This document shows, piece by piece, positions 35,252 through 44,572 of a stretch of DNA of 64,000 bases (position 1 is its first letter; each line of letters starts with the position of its first letter). The notes under the pieces were generated by a model. The model was not told the DNA's origin, did not search any database, and worked only from the letters and a program-made list of their open reading frames with translations. The translations under genes and the position numbers were made by a program. The DNA lies in contig SORU01000002.1 of assembly GCA_004402915.1 (NCBI GenBank), positions 1 through 64,000 on the forward strand. Reading direction: 5' to 3'. Source of the stretch: Fidelibacterota bacterium MT.SAG.2. GTDB lineage: Bacteria; Fidelibacterota; SORT01.

Positions 35252-37278
35252 TCCGATTCTTGCCCCATTGTTAATATCACTTCGCTACCGCTGACGATGC
35301 GCGCTCCGGCAGACGGTCTCTGCTTCTTTACAATGCCGCTTCCTGAAAATTTCGGATTCAAATTTCGCTCGCCTAAGATCTTCAGCGCATATCTGAGGCT
35401 CATCCCCTTAACGTTCGGCATGATGTTGCCCGGAACAGTTTCATCTTGTAAATTCGGTTCTACATATCTGACAGTTTGAAGGCTCATAAAAGAGTTTTCG
35501 TGTTTCGCCTCTTCCCTAAGCTGTGAATTCGACCGCTCGATCTTTGTTGAAGTCCCGGAGACGAAAAGATGCGGGTTCGCATTCGCAATCCGTGTAAATA
35601 TCTTTTTCACTATCGGAGCCGCGACCTCTCCTCCGTAAGGAAGATATGTTTTAGGATCATCCACAATTATCAGGCAGAGAAATTCAGGATCTTCTGCGGG
35701 AAAAAACGCCACAAATGAAGCATAGTAATCGTTTGAGTGCTTACCATCGATGATTTTCTGAGAAGTTCCGGATTTTCCCGCTACCCTGAATCCCCTAATA
35801 TACGCCTTCTTTCCCGTTCCTACTTTTACCACCCCCAGAAAAAGCTCTTTAAGCTTTTCGGAGGTTTCGGGCGACATCACCCGCCGGATGACCTTGACAT
35901 CATCAGAGATATCAACACTGCCGTCGCTCGATTTTGCTGAACGGATGATCTGAGGTTTAAGAAGATATCCTCCATTCGCTGCCGCTGCGTAAGCCATTGC
36001 GAGCTGGAGCGGAGTGACCGAGACTTCATACCCGATGGCAACCTCAGCTAAGGAGAGCGCAGACCATTTTTTCAATTCTCTCAGGATCCCGTTCGACTCG
36101 CCGTCTAAAGAGAGTCCCGTTTTATTACCGAATCCAAACGCTCTCGCCATTTTGTATATATTCTCTCGACCGGCGTTTTGCGCTATCTTTATGACTCCCA
36201 CGTTACTTGAATTGTAGAATACCTGATTGAATGTCAGCCAGCCGTAAGGTTTATGGTCGGAAATGGAAATGTTTTGTATATCTATTTTTCCGTTTTCGCA
36301 GAAGATGAGGTCAGAATCGTTGTATAGATTATGTTCGATCGCGGTGGTAGCGGTAACGAGTTTGAAAGTCGACCCCGGTTCGTAAATGTCGGTGATCGTT
36401 CTGTTCTTATAGTTTGCAACGGGATATTTCGTATACTCATTCGGATTGAAACCGGGCGCGCTCGCCATAGCAAGCAATTCACCCGTACGAGGCTGTAAGA
36501 TAATACCGATAACATTTTCAGCCTTTTTACTCTTGTAGGCGGAGAGTATTTCTTCCTGAAGGATTATTTGATATTCACGGTCTAACGTGAGGATCAGATC
36601 GCCGCCCGGAATCGGCTCAACAGTGCGGGAGAGGAGACCGGAAAGGTCTCTGCCCTTGCCGTCGATCTTGAAACTCTTATGACCGTCGGTTCCTTTTAGG
36701 AATTCATCATACGTTTTTTCGATTCCTTCTATACCTCTGTTGTCTATATCGGTAAAACCGATGACCTGAGCGCCGATTTCATCATACGGATAAAAACGTT
36801 TACTCTGCTTGATAGCCGAAATACCCTTAAAATCATGCCTTATAATAGCCAGACCCTTAGCCGGAGCGACCTTTCGCTCCATCCAGACGAAATTTTTGTC
36901 GGTCGATAGCTTCTCCATATAGTAGGAGGTGGATTTCCCGAAAGTTTCGCTGAAAACCTTCGCCATAAGCTCGGGATTCTCGACAACAGGTGGGTGCGCT
37001 CCCAAGTCATAATGCGGCAGATTCATCGTCAAAGCGGTTCCGTTTCTGTCTCTTATCGTACCGCGTTCCGCTACAAGCAGCAGTTCCTGATTATAAAGGT
37101 TATTCCGCACCAGCTGCACGCTCTCATGATTCACTACCTGCAGCCAGAAGAGCTTGCCCATTATCAACAGCCATCCGGCTAAAACCATGACAGACAGAAC
37201 AGCAAGACGAATGTTCACTTTTGAACTTTTTTTCTTTGATGTTCTACTTTTTCGTTTCACTCTATCTGCCTTTGTCAT
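35248..37278 (-). CDS. ftsI: Peptidoglycan transpeptidase FtsI/PBP3 with C-terminal PASTA domain
   Basis: A class B penicillin-binding protein that cross-links septal peptidoglycan. After a basic cytoplasmic tail (KRKSRTSKKK) and one membrane anchor (LAVLSVMVLAGWLLIMGKLF), it has a dimerisation domain and the transpeptidase motifs EPGSTFK, SSN and GKSGTSQK. The last 65 residues form a PASTA domain (NIMPNVKGMSLRYALKIL). PASTA tails are common in Gram-positive PBPs and also occur in FCB-group FtsI. It overlaps ftsL by 17 bases. Confidence 0.97.
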   Translation of the reverse strand: MTKADRVKRKSRTSKKKSSKVNIRLAVLSVMVLAGWLLIMGKLFWLQVVNHESVQLVRNNLYNQELLLVAERGTIRDRNGTALTMNLPHYDLGAHPPVVENPELMAKVFSETFGKSTSYYMEKLSTDKNFVWMERKVAPAKGLAIIRHDFKGISAIKQSKRFYPYDEIGAQVIGFTDIDNRGIEGIEKTYDEFLKGTDGHKSFKIDGKGRDLSGLLSRTVEPIPGGDLILTLDREYQIILQEEILSAYKSKKAENVIGIILQPRTGELLAMASAPGFNPNEYTKYPVANYKNRTITDIYEPGSTFKLVTATTAIEHNLYNDSDLIFCENGKIDIQNISISDHKPYGWLTFNQVFYNSSNVGVIKIAQNAGRENIYKMARAFGFGNKTGLSLDGESNGILRELKKWSALSLAEVAIGYEVSVTPLQLAMAYAAAANGGYLLKPQIIRSAKSSDGSVDISDDVKVIRRVMSPETSEKLKELFLGVVKVGTGKKAYIRGFRVAGKSGTSQKIIDGKHSNDYYASFVAFFPAEDPEFLCLIIVDDPKTYLPYGGEVAAPIVKKIFTRIANANPHLFVSGTSTKIERSNSQLREEAKHENSFMSLQTVRYVEPNLQDETVPGNIMPNVKGMSLRYALKILGERNLNPKFSGSGIVKKQRPSAGARIVSGSEVILTMGQESE

Positions 37279-37633
37279 AGTGATTTATAGTTTTCTCATT
37301 AACTCTTGCTGCAAGTCTGATTGGCTCCGGTTCCGGGAAGACCATATCAAGTTCGTTCTTTGCTTTGTCGGTGATCCTGTCCGACCGGGAGAGATGCGCG
37401 ATCTCCGCATCGAGCAGGTTCAGCGCCGTGCGGTTTTTCGATAGTTCCTTGCTCAAAATGGAAATATCGTTCAGAGTGGCGGTGACCTCGTTGTTCAGCC
37501 AAACGTAGCCGATCATCAGCGCGAATGAACTGATAGTAAGGAAAATGAAGCCTATTGCTGAACCCTCGCCCTTCTTTTTGGCGTGTTTGGCTCTCTTCGG
37601 GAGTTTGATTCCTTTATTTAGCGATTTAAGCAT
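37262..37633 (-). CDS. ftsL: FtsL-like small division protein
   Basis: A 123-residue bitopic protein between rsmH and ftsI, the fixed position of ftsL. It has a basic N-terminal tail (KLPKRAKHAKKK), a membrane segment near residues 27-46 (AIGFIFLTISSFALMIGYVW), and a helical, leucine-spaced periplasmic part suitable for the coiled coil with FtsB. Sequence conservation in this family is low, so the call rests on topology and position. Confidence 0.82.
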   Translation of the reverse strand: MLKSLNKGIKLPKRAKHAKKKGEGSAIGFIFLTISSFALMIGYVWLNNEVTATLNDISILSKELSKNRTALNLLDAEIAHLSRSDRITDKAKNELDMVFPEPEPIRLAARVNEKTINHYDKGR

Positions 37634-37636
37634 ATT

Positions 37637-38581
37637 CTACAATTTCTCCGCTGCTCTCAAACGGGCGCTCCTCGAACGGGGATTACGTTCGATTTCCGAT
37701 CCGGTCGGTTTTATCACCTTTTTAGTGAGTAATTTCAACTCTTTCACCTGATCTCTATAGCCTGTAGGGCTTTCAGGATCCTCTATGTGAGATTTCGACA
37801 GATCCCGCAACCGGTTCTTGACTATCCGGTCCTCGAGGGAGTGATAGGAGAGAACAACGATCCTTCCGCCTTTTTTTAGTAGTTTTATTGCTGCGCTAAG
37901 ACCCTCTTCGAGGCTTGAAAGCTCGTCATTTACCGCTATCCGCAGCGCCTGAAAGACCCGCGCAAGCGATTTCGTCTTCATATTTCCCATTATGACCCTC
38001 TTAACGATAGAAGAGAGGTCGGATGTGGTTCTAAGCTGTGATTCTTTCTGAAAATTGACTATCGCAGACGCTATCTTTCTGCTGTGCCGTTCTTCACCAT
38101 ATTCGTAAATGAGATCTGCTAACTCCCTTTCAGTCAGCGATTTAATCAAATCAGCTGCATTGATCCCTGAATCCTGATCCATCCTCATATCGAGAGGACC
38201 GTCTGAGGAGAAGGAGAAGCCGCGTTCCGGAAGATCTATCTGAGTGGAAGAGACGCCGAGGTCGAGTAGAACGCCGTCAACGCCCTTAACACTCATCCGT
38301 TCGGCGATCTCGTACATCATTGAGAAGTTGCCCTGAAATAACTCAACTTTTGCAGTAGAGTCCTTGAATCGTTCTTTGCAATAATCAATTGCGGTTGCAT
38401 CTTTGTCAATCCCTATGTAAAGGGCTTTATCGGTTAGTCTGTCAAGTATAACTTCAGCGTGACCGCCACCTCCGATAGTTCCGTCAATATAAACCCCATC
38501 CGGGTTTATGGTTAAAAACTCCGTTACTTCTTCCGCCATAACCGGGGTGTGTCTTTCATTTCCGCTGAAATCAGACCCCAT
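37637..38581 (-). CDS. rsmH: 16S rRNA (cytosine-1402-N4)-methyltransferase RsmH (MraW)
   Basis: It methylates N4 of C1402 in 16S rRNA using S-adenosylmethionine. The 314-residue protein has HTPVMAEEV at the start, DGTIGGGGHAEVIL near residue 34, LLDLGVSSTQID near 105, and SYHSLEDRIVKNR near 228. It is the second gene of the dcw cluster after mraZ. Confidence 0.97.
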   Translation of the reverse strand: MGSDFSGNERHTPVMAEEVTEFLTINPDGVYIDGTIGGGGHAEVILDRLTDKALYIGIDKDATAIDYCKERFKDSTAKVELFQGNFSMMYEIAERMSVKGVDGVLLDLGVSSTQIDLPERGFSFSSDGPLDMRMDQDSGINAADLIKSLTERELADLIYEYGEERHSRKIASAIVNFQKESQLRTTSDLSSIVKRVIMGNMKTKSLARVFQALRIAVNDELSSLEEGLSAAIKLLKKGGRIVVLSYHSLEDRIVKNRLRDLSKSHIEDPESPTGYRDQVKELKLLTKKVIKPTGSEIERNPRSRSARLRAAEKL

Positions 38582-38592
38582 GACGGATTCAA

Positions 38593-39066
38593 CTATAAAA
38601 CTATCTTTTCGGCGAGAGCCGCTAACTGCTCTTCGGTCAACTTTTCGTCGTCCGAACTCTTCTTATCCAGCTCTCCCGGATCCCAAATCTCTATTTGTTT
38701 CAACATTCCGATAATGACGGCTTCATTGGTCAAGCCGGCAACTTCGAGGAGACTTTTAGGTATAGTTATCCTCCCCTGGCTGTCATATCTGCAAATGGTG
38801 GCGTACCGTGTCAAATCTCTAAGCCATTTCTGATCTATAGGGTTCATCCGAAGGAGTTTCCGTGTCAGATTTTCTTCGAACAGTGACCAATCCTCAAAAG
38901 GCATGGCGACAAGGCATTTATCCTTAGCAATACTCTTCGAAATAACAAAAGTCCTGTTATTCGCGGGGTGCAGTACCTTTCTGAAAGGGGCAGGCACATT
39001 GACTCTGCCTTTTTTGTCTATCGTGTACCGATACTCACCTAAAAATGAATTTGGTTCGGGTGTCAT
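38593..39066 (-). CDS. mraZ: Transcriptional regulator MraZ
   Basis: MraZ is a two-SpoVT/AbrB-domain DNA-binding protein that represses the dcw promoter. The 157-residue protein has the first domain around EYRYTIDKKGRVNVPAPFRK and the second around YDSQGRITIPKSLLEVAGL. It is the first gene of the cluster. Candidate MraZ boxes (TGGG repeats) overlap a promoter about 55-100 bases upstream, consistent with autoregulation. Confidence 0.96.
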   Translation of the reverse strand: MTPEPNSFLGEYRYTIDKKGRVNVPAPFRKVLHPANNRTFVISKSIAKDKCLVAMPFEDWSLFEENLTRKLLRMNPIDQKWLRDLTRYATICRYDSQGRITIPKSLLEVAGLTNEAVIIGMLKQIEIWDPGELDKKSSDDEKLTEEQLAALAEKIVL

Positions 39067-39121
39067 TACCTTATCGTTTATTTAAAATTGCTAATATTTA
39101 ATTATAAAAAGCGGGCTTTTA

Positions 39122-39165
39122 CCCACAATTACCCCATAACATACACAATTACCCATTGTTGTCAA
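39122..39165 (-). promoter_or_regulatory. dcw promoter overlapped by candidate MraZ boxes
   Basis: On the minus strand TTGACA (39165-39160) is followed after 16 bases by TATGTT (39143-39138). Three TGGG boxes lie in and just after it, starting at 39155, 39136 and 39125 on the minus strand. They are spaced 19 and 11 bases, close to two and one helical turns, and two share TGGG(G)TAATTG. MraZ is known to bind repeated TGGG boxes at its own promoter. Confidence 0.62.
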
Positions 39166-39400
39166 GGAAAATATTCAATATATGCGAATCTACTTTAACC
39201 TAAACCGCTGAAACGCTTATATAACATAGCTTATAACAATTAAACTTTTTTTAGGTTTACTTGAATTGAAAGGGCGAATTACCCTCTGTTACTGAATTAA
39301 GCTACCCGCACCTAATGGAGTTGTTTAACTACATACTGAGTGTTGATAACTTCTATACATATATATGGTATTGGTAGGGGATGAGGTGGGGATAAGCGGA

Positions 39401-39453
39401 AGTGCGGTCAGGGCTCCATAGGAGTGTCTTCGACACAAGTCCTAACCCGCATC
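39401..39453. repeat. Cruciform-type unit GTGCGGTCAGGGCT...AGTCCTAACCCGCA
   Basis: The two ends are inverted relatives and enclose two small hairpins (CTCCATAGGAG and TGTCTTCGACA). A close relative lies at 11399-11455 and a shortened one at 30748-30776. From here back to the dcw promoter the sequence is AT-rich with no gene visible. Confidence 0.65.
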
Positions 39454-39458
39454 TTATT

Positions 39459-39583
39459 CCTCTCCCCTTGAGGGGAGTGCCTCGCAGAGGCGAGGGGTGT
39501 GACTATTCGATACCGAGGAGTACTAAAAGAATATTACAATTACACCCTCCGTCACTCCGTGACACCTCCCTCAAGGGAGGAGG
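39459..39583. mobile_element. MITE-like element with long inverted ends (copy 2)
   Basis: This has the same architecture as 11216-11346 and 52564-52687: a CCTCTCCCCTTGAGGGGAG left end and an inverted CTCCCTCAAGGGAGGAGG right end. Each end includes an inner hairpin (GCCTCGCAGAGGC; GTCACTCCGTGAC). It sits between mraZ and arfB transcription units. ORFs 39402-39848 and 39499-39936 are artefacts of it and of arfB. Confidence 0.7.
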
Positions 39584-39623
39584 TTTTAGGTTTCCCCCTG
39601 AGGGAGAGAGGGGAACTGTTAGC

Positions 39624-40046
39624 TCAATCGTCATCCTTGACATTGCCGCGGAGGCGTTTCAGATTGCCTCTAATCTTTTTACTTCTCAGTTGTTTTTCCT
39701 TAGAGGCGGCGGTCGGTCTGGTTTTACGGCGCGGTTTCGGTTTGTGGATCGCTTTCAGTATCAAAGATTTCAGCCGTTCCAATGCTTCCGCTCGGTTCTG
39801 CGATTGGGATCGGGATGTCCGCGCGTCGATCAGAAGAACAGCCTCTGAATTGACTCTTTTTCCGGCCAACTTTATCAGTCTCGGTTTGATCTCATCCGGG
39901 ATGGAGGTGGAGTTACGAATATCGAAGCGAAGTTGAACCGCAGATGCTACTTTGTTGACGTTTTGTCCGCCCGGTCCGGATGAGCGCACAAAATCGAAAC
40001 GGATTTCGGCGGTTTTTATTGTTATATCAGAGTTTATTTCAAGCAT
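39624..40046 (-). CDS. arfB: Ribosome rescue factor ArfB (GGQ peptidyl-tRNA hydrolase)
   Basis: A 140-residue release-factor-like protein that frees ribosomes stalled without a stop codon. It has the catalytic SSGPGGQNVNKV near residue 28 and a basic C-terminal tail (KPRRKTRPTAASKEKQLRSKK), which in ArfB inserts into the empty mRNA channel. It lacks the stop-codon recognition domain of RF1/RF2. It is probably a single-gene unit flanked by repeats on both sides. Confidence 0.92.
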   Translation of the reverse strand: MLEINSDITIKTAEIRFDFVRSSGPGGQNVNKVASAVQLRFDIRNSTSIPDEIKPRLIKLAGKRVNSEAVLLIDARTSRSQSQNRAEALERLKSLILKAIHKPKPRRKTRPTAASKEKQLRSKKIRGNLKRLRGNVKDDD

Positions 40047-40061
40047 TCTGTTTAGTGTAAC

Positions 40062-40304
40062 TCTTTACACACCCCAGCCTTTTGCTATAAGATTTCTAAA
40101 GGATCGGCTACCCCTCTTAATAGAGGGGAATTTATCGGACTATTTCTTAATTGTAAACCACCCCTCAGTCCTCTCGCTTGGAAGGAGGGGAAAACCACAC
40201 CCTCCCGATGTATCGGGATAAACTTCCTCGTTTGGAGTACTCCAAAAAACCTCATCAGTGTCACAAAGTCAACCACCCCTCAGTCCCCTCCTTTGGAAGG
40301 AGGG
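40062..40304. repeat. Repeat block upstream of arfB
   Basis: It contains TTTACACACCCCAGCC with the TTTGCTATAAGATTTCTAAA core seen at 11104, and a CCCCTCTTAATAGAGGGG hairpin. AACCACCCCTCAGTC with GGAAGGAGGGG follows, then a CCCGATGTATCGGG hairpin and a second AACCACCCCTCAGTC unit. No gene is visible; ORFs 39952-40221 and 40085-40276 are repeat-derived. Confidence 0.78.
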
Positions 40305-40335
40305 GATGAAAACCGCTAACCCGCACAATATCATC

Positions 40336-43215
40336 TCAATTTTCTAAGACTTCTCTTATCTTCTTTCCGAGTGACGAGGCGGTAAAAGGTTTCTGCAGGA
40401 AGGAGAGACCCTCGTCAATCATCCCGTGCTTGGCGATCACATCGTCGGAATAGCCCGATATGAAAAGCACTTTCATATCCTCCCGCTTCTTGGCAAGTTT
40501 TTCGGAGAGTTCCCGCCCGTTCAATCCGGGCAGAATGAGGTCTGTCAAGAGGAGATGGATCTTATCCTTGTATTTACCTGATATTTTCAGCGCTTCGGCA
40601 GAATCTGAAGCCTCCACAATCAAATATCCGAGCTCTTTGAGTATAAGCTTCAAAACCTCTCTGACCTCTTTGTCATCTTCTACGAGTAAAATGACCTCAT
40701 TTCCGTGATAATCCTTATCAGCAATAGTTTCATGTTTCAGCTCTTCCACCGGTTGATCGATCTTCGGCAGATATATCTTGAATGTGGTTCCTTTCCCCGG
40801 TACGCTATGGCAGGTTATCTCACCACCGTGTTGTTTCACGATGCCGTAGACCACGGACAGACCGAGTCCGGTTCCGTGTCCTTTGTCCTTCGTAGTGAAA
40901 AACGGCTCGAATATATGTTCTCTTATTTCGTTGGTCATACCCGGACCGTCATCAATTACGGAAGTGAGTACGTAATCGCCTGCTGTCAGTGCAAGTCCCG
41001 CTTTTATCTGTTTGCTGCTCACAGTTATGTTCTCGGTAAGAATAGTAATCGTGCCTTTATCACCGATCGCGTCCTTGGCGTTAATAACAAGATTTATCAG
41101 TACTTGTTCTACCTGAATAGGATCCGCTTTAACGTTCCATAGCCCAGAACTCGGTCTCATCTTTATGGAGATTCCATCGCCTATAGAGCGTTGGAGCAGA
41201 TCACCGACAGAGAGGAGTGTAGTGTTGATATTTATTACATGCGGTTCAAGGACCTGCTTTCTTCCGAACGCCATCAATCTTGCCGTGAGTTGCGTAGCTC
41301 GTGTTGCGCTTTTGTTTATCGTATTCAGCGCTTTTTTCAGCGGATCGTCATCTTCGAGGCGGGCGAAATGCATCTGAGAGAGGGCAAGAATAGGAGTCAG
41401 CGCATTGTTAAAATCGTGCGCTATCCCGCCTGCAAGATTGCCTATAACTTCCATACGCTGCGCATGACGCAGCTGCTCTTCGGCATTGATCCTGTCTGTC
41501 ATATCGGAGCCGATGCTTGCTGCTCCGAATATTTTACCGGATGAATCTCTAAGAGGAGTGTTATTCCAGGAGAACAGGAGATTATTCCCATCTTTTGTAA
41601 TTATTTCGTTATCAAAGTGAGAGGGTATTGAACCGGCGAGAACGTTATCCAAAAACATTTTTTTAATATTAGCTCTTATCTCTTCGGGGAGGAAAATATC
41701 GAACCAGTTCTTCCCTAAAACGTCACTCTTCTTATGACCTGTTTTTTCCAACAGGTAATCGTTGCAAAAGAGGATATTCCCCTCGAGGTCAAGGAGAATA
41801 GCTATCATTTTAAGGTTTTCAAGCAGTTCACGGAATCTCCGCTCGGTCTGGAGCAGCGCTTCTTCAGATTGTTTATGTTGGGTTATATCCCTGATAATTC
41901 CCTGATAACGTAAAACCTTTCCATCGGCTGACGGTCTGATAGTAGCGGAGAGCAAACAGTCTATCGGTGTACCGTCCCTTTTTTTAAGTTTCAGTTCATA
42001 ATCTCTGACAAAGCCGTTGGATTCTAAATCGTGAACGAATTTAAAACGATCATCGGGATTTAGGTAAAGGTCCCTTGCGGTGATCTTCTTGATCTCTTCA
42101 CGAGTGTAACCGAAGAGCTCCAAGCCCGACTCGTTTATCTCTATGAAGTGCCCATCGGTGTCCGTGACATAAATGACATCCCGTGATTCTTCAAATATTG
42201 AACGGTATCTTCGCTCGCTTTCCGCTAACGCGAATTCAGCCACCTTTTGCTGCGTTATGTCTCTTGCGACCGCCTGAAATCCCTTTATCTTGCCTTTTTC
42301 GATGATAGGTTGAACGTTTTGACCAAGCCATATTTCAGACCCGTCGCCTTTAATTGCAGGGAATTCGAAGTAGGTATTCGAAACTTTATTCCGAAACTGT
42401 TTCGTATAGAATTTCTTAGCAATTTTGCGATAATCTTTCCTGATAAGACTTAGATAATTTCTTCCTAAGAGCTCCTCTTTCGATATTTTCATGATAACTG
42501 AGGCTTTAGGATTAAAGTAAGTTGAATTGCCTCTCCGATCGGTTTCATATATCATGTCGCTTGCATTATCGATGATGTGCCTGAATCGAGCTTCGCTCTC
42601 GAGAAGAGCCTTTTCCATTTTGGTTCTTTCTTTAATATCTCTCCGAAGTTTTTCCAAAGCTTGATTGAGCTCTTCGGTGCGTTGCTTTACTTTATCTTCA
42701 AGTGACTTATTGAGCGTAATTATTTCATTTTCTATTTTTTTGCGGGTAGCGATATCTCTTGCGATCCCGAGAACGAGTCTGCGTCCTCCGATCTTGACGG
42801 GGTGCGTACGAATCTCCAAATCGATTTGTGAGCCATCTTTTCTGTTGAAGGTGAACACGGTAGGACCGGTAGATCTTCCACGGGCATTATGGTATAAATG
42901 TTTAGCCGCTTTGATTATCCCACTCGTCGTTAGGAGTCTGAGCTTAAGGAAGTTTTTTCCGATAAGTTCTTCCCGCTTGTATCCGGAAAGTTTTTCAGTC
43001 ATCAAATTTCCGTCAATGAAGTAGCCTTTTAGATCGTAAAGATAATACGCATCGGGCGCGTGCTCAAAAATTACGTTTAGATCTTCGGTATTATAACCTT
43101 CTCCAAAGTAGCTGGAAATATTATCATTGAGCGAGGATTTCTTTTCAGGCTCTTTCCCGTCGATGAGCTCTAAATCTTTATCCGGTCTACCTTTCGTCTT
43201 TTGAAATATTTTCAA
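40336..43215 (-). CDS. Multi-PAS hybrid sensor histidine kinase with C-terminal receiver
   Basis: A 959-residue cytoplasmic sensor kinase; no membrane segment is seen. Four PAS domains follow one another at about residues 45-155, 210-325, 330-450 and 455-575. A coiled coil (SLEDKVKQRTEELNQAL) lies between the first two. The kinase has the H-box GIAHDFNNALTPIL near residue 600, the N-box LINLVINAKDAI, the G-box FTTKDKGHGTGLGLSVV, and a receiver domain with LLVEDDKE and phospho-acceptor LLTDLILPG. The signal is unknown; PAS domains may bind a cofactor such as haem or flavin. No separate response regulator is adjacent. Confidence 0.93.
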   Translation of the reverse strand: MKIFQKTKGRPDKDLELIDGKEPEKKSSLNDNISSYFGEGYNTEDLNVIFEHAPDAYYLYDLKGYFIDGNLMTEKLSGYKREELIGKNFLKLRLLTTSGIIKAAKHLYHNARGRSTGPTVFTFNRKDGSQIDLEIRTHPVKIGGRRLVLGIARDIATRKKIENEIITLNKSLEDKVKQRTEELNQALEKLRRDIKERTKMEKALLESEARFRHIIDNASDMIYETDRRGNSTYFNPKASVIMKISKEELLGRNYLSLIRKDYRKIAKKFYTKQFRNKVSNTYFEFPAIKGDGSEIWLGQNVQPIIEKGKIKGFQAVARDITQQKVAEFALAESERRYRSIFEESRDVIYVTDTDGHFIEINESGLELFGYTREEIKKITARDLYLNPDDRFKFVHDLESNGFVRDYELKLKKRDGTPIDCLLSATIRPSADGKVLRYQGIIRDITQHKQSEEALLQTERRFRELLENLKMIAILLDLEGNILFCNDYLLEKTGHKKSDVLGKNWFDIFLPEEIRANIKKMFLDNVLAGSIPSHFDNEIITKDGNNLLFSWNNTPLRDSSGKIFGAASIGSDMTDRINAEEQLRHAQRMEVIGNLAGGIAHDFNNALTPILALSQMHFARLEDDDPLKKALNTINKSATRATQLTARLMAFGRKQVLEPHVININTTLLSVGDLLQRSIGDGISIKMRPSSGLWNVKADPIQVEQVLINLVINAKDAIGDKGTITILTENITVSSKQIKAGLALTAGDYVLTSVIDDGPGMTNEIREHIFEPFFTTKDKGHGTGLGLSVVYGIVKQHGGEITCHSVPGKGTTFKIYLPKIDQPVEELKHETIADKDYHGNEVILLVEDDKEVREVLKLILKELGYLIVEASDSAEALKISGKYKDKIHLLLTDLILPGLNGRELSEKLAKKREDMKVLFISGYSDDVIAKHGMIDEGLSFLQKPFTASSLGKKIREVLEN

Positions 43216-43607
43216 TCAGAACCTTTTGTAATGAGCCATCTTAACCACGCCAGCAGCTGAGCATACCATAAAAAAGCAGTAGTATGGTTGTGAATAACTT
43301 TTATTAAAATTTAATTATTAGCATGAAATATAAAGCCCGGCGTTCATTTTTAAAAGAGGAAAATATAAAAGGAATTCACGTTTTTTAGTTCAACTCTCTA
43401 AATATGTTTTTATTATATTGATATTACAAGAGTTAGCACGTTTAATAAGGTTCAATATTTTTCCTATATCGGTTACTTAAACGAATTAGATAACCATTCC
43501 TAAGCTGTTGATAATGTGAGGTATATCAACAAAAATCATCATATTGACAGGGAACACACTATGTTACTCTCGTCTGATTAGCTTGATTTAATAAGGAGAG
43601 GAGTAGA
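43216..43607. other. AT-rich gap between the kinase and the TerB-like gene
   Basis: About 390 bases of AT-rich sequence between divergent genes. It has none of the dispersed repeats that fill other gaps. A TTGACA at 43544-43549 could be a -35 element for the TerB-like gene, but no good -10 follows. I see nothing else here. Confidence 0.5.
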
Positions 43608-43982
43608 ATGAGCGGTAAAAATAGATCACGGATCGGACGAGAGGAGGCATCGAGGAAGGCATTTATCGGGCTTTGCATCGCAATGGCGGGGTGTGATTCA
43701 AAGATGGACATCAAAGAGATTTCGAAGCTCAGAAGAGTCATGGACAGATACGGATTTTCCGAGGAAGAAGTAGTGCGTGAACTAAAAGATTTTTCCAAAA
43801 TGAATATCGAGGAGGCGTTACTATATGGAAGACGGTGCATGGCTGCTCTTCCAGAGTTAGACGAGGATTTACAGAAGAGATTGTTGATTTCTCTTACAGA
43901 AATAGCCTTAGCTGAAGACGATTTCGAAGAGACTGAAATCAGAGTGATGAACACGGTTATGGATCGGTTCGTAAATGATTAA
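43608..43982 (+). CDS. TerB-like (tellurite resistance/co-chaperone fold) protein
   Basis: A 124-residue helical protein. The pattern CIAMAGCDSKMDIKEISKLRRVMDRYGFSEEEVVREL, followed by a second half ending ISLTEIALAEDDFEETEIRVMNTVMDRF, is the duplicated acidic metal-binding arrangement of TerB domains (D-x-K-x-D-x-x-E in each half). GGAGAGGAG precedes the ATG by about 5 bases. The family is linked to stress and metal responses, but a specific role cannot be inferred from this neighbourhood. Confidence 0.72.
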   Translation: MSGKNRSRIGREEASRKAFIGLCIAMAGCDSKMDIKEISKLRRVMDRYGFSEEEVVRELKDFSKMNIEEALLYGRRCMAALPELDEDLQKRLLISLTEIALAEDDFEETEIRVMNTVMDRFVND

Positions 43983-44138
43983 GACTTTAGACTCGAATGT
44001 AGTATATAAAATCAATTGAAAAGTGTTACCCATCTCTCCGAACATTTGATATTATAATTTGAACTGGGCAAAATAATCACTGCTCACATAGGTTGTGATA
44101 GTGACCTAAAATAGTGGGGAAGGGAGGGAAGACTAATT

Positions 44139-44429
44139 TCAGCCCAGACTCAGACTCTCCATATTCGAAATTACCAACTCTTTTACCGGTTGGAACTCGG
44201 GGATATGAGTAATGGAGTATTTGATCGTCTCCCCGGTAATAGGGTCGCTTTCCGCAATTTTCGAGTGTATCGAGTATTTAAAAGATCCAAGCCCCTTAAG
44301 GGTGACACTTCCTTTGTCATTTAAGGCAATTTTCATGTTGGTTGCCAAGGACTTGAGTACTTTCGCAGTCTGTTCAACGGAAACACCGCAATCACGGGCT
44401 ACAGCCCGAATGAGGTCTTTATCGTTCAT
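44139..44429 (-). CDS. HU/IHF-family DNA-binding protein
   Basis: A 96-residue nucleoid-associated protein. It starts with MNDKDLIRAVARDCGVSVEQTAKVLKSL, the helical dimerisation part, then VTLKGLGSFKYSIHSKIAESDPITGE, the beta-arm region with the conserved GxF. It is divergent from typical HU in the arm, where the usual R-N-P is replaced by S-D-P, so it may be a specialised paralogue. A sigma54-type promoter and twin palindromes lie upstream, unusual for an HU gene. GGGAGGG precedes the ATG. Confidence 0.88.
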   Translation of the reverse strand: MNDKDLIRAVARDCGVSVEQTAKVLKSLATNMKIALNDKGSVTLKGLGSFKYSIHSKIAESDPITGETIKYSITHIPEFQPVKELVISNMESLSLG

Positions 44430-44482
44430 TTATTCCCTCCCTTTTGCCCAAAATCTTATAGATCGAATTCATCTATTTTAAA

Positions 44483-44499
44483 GGCAATAGTTGTGCCAA
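44483..44499 (-). promoter_or_regulatory. Sigma54-type (-24/-12) promoter of the HU-family gene
   Basis: The minus strand reads TTGGCACAACTATTGCC. The GG and GC dinucleotides have the required 12-base offset and TGGCAC-N5-TTGC fits the consensus. The predicted transcription start is about 43 bases before the HU-family ATG. Confidence 0.7.
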
Positions 44500-44572
44500 T
44501 CTATGCTGCTGGCTGTTTTTGGCTTAGACTCTGTATCAGTGATTTTAATTAGACTGTTGAATCGGGAACTAT

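Noticed and set aside
40705-41142. 145-codon plus-strand ORF opposite the hybrid kinase
   Set aside because: It is antisense to the ATPase domain, whose motifs are clear on the minus strand.
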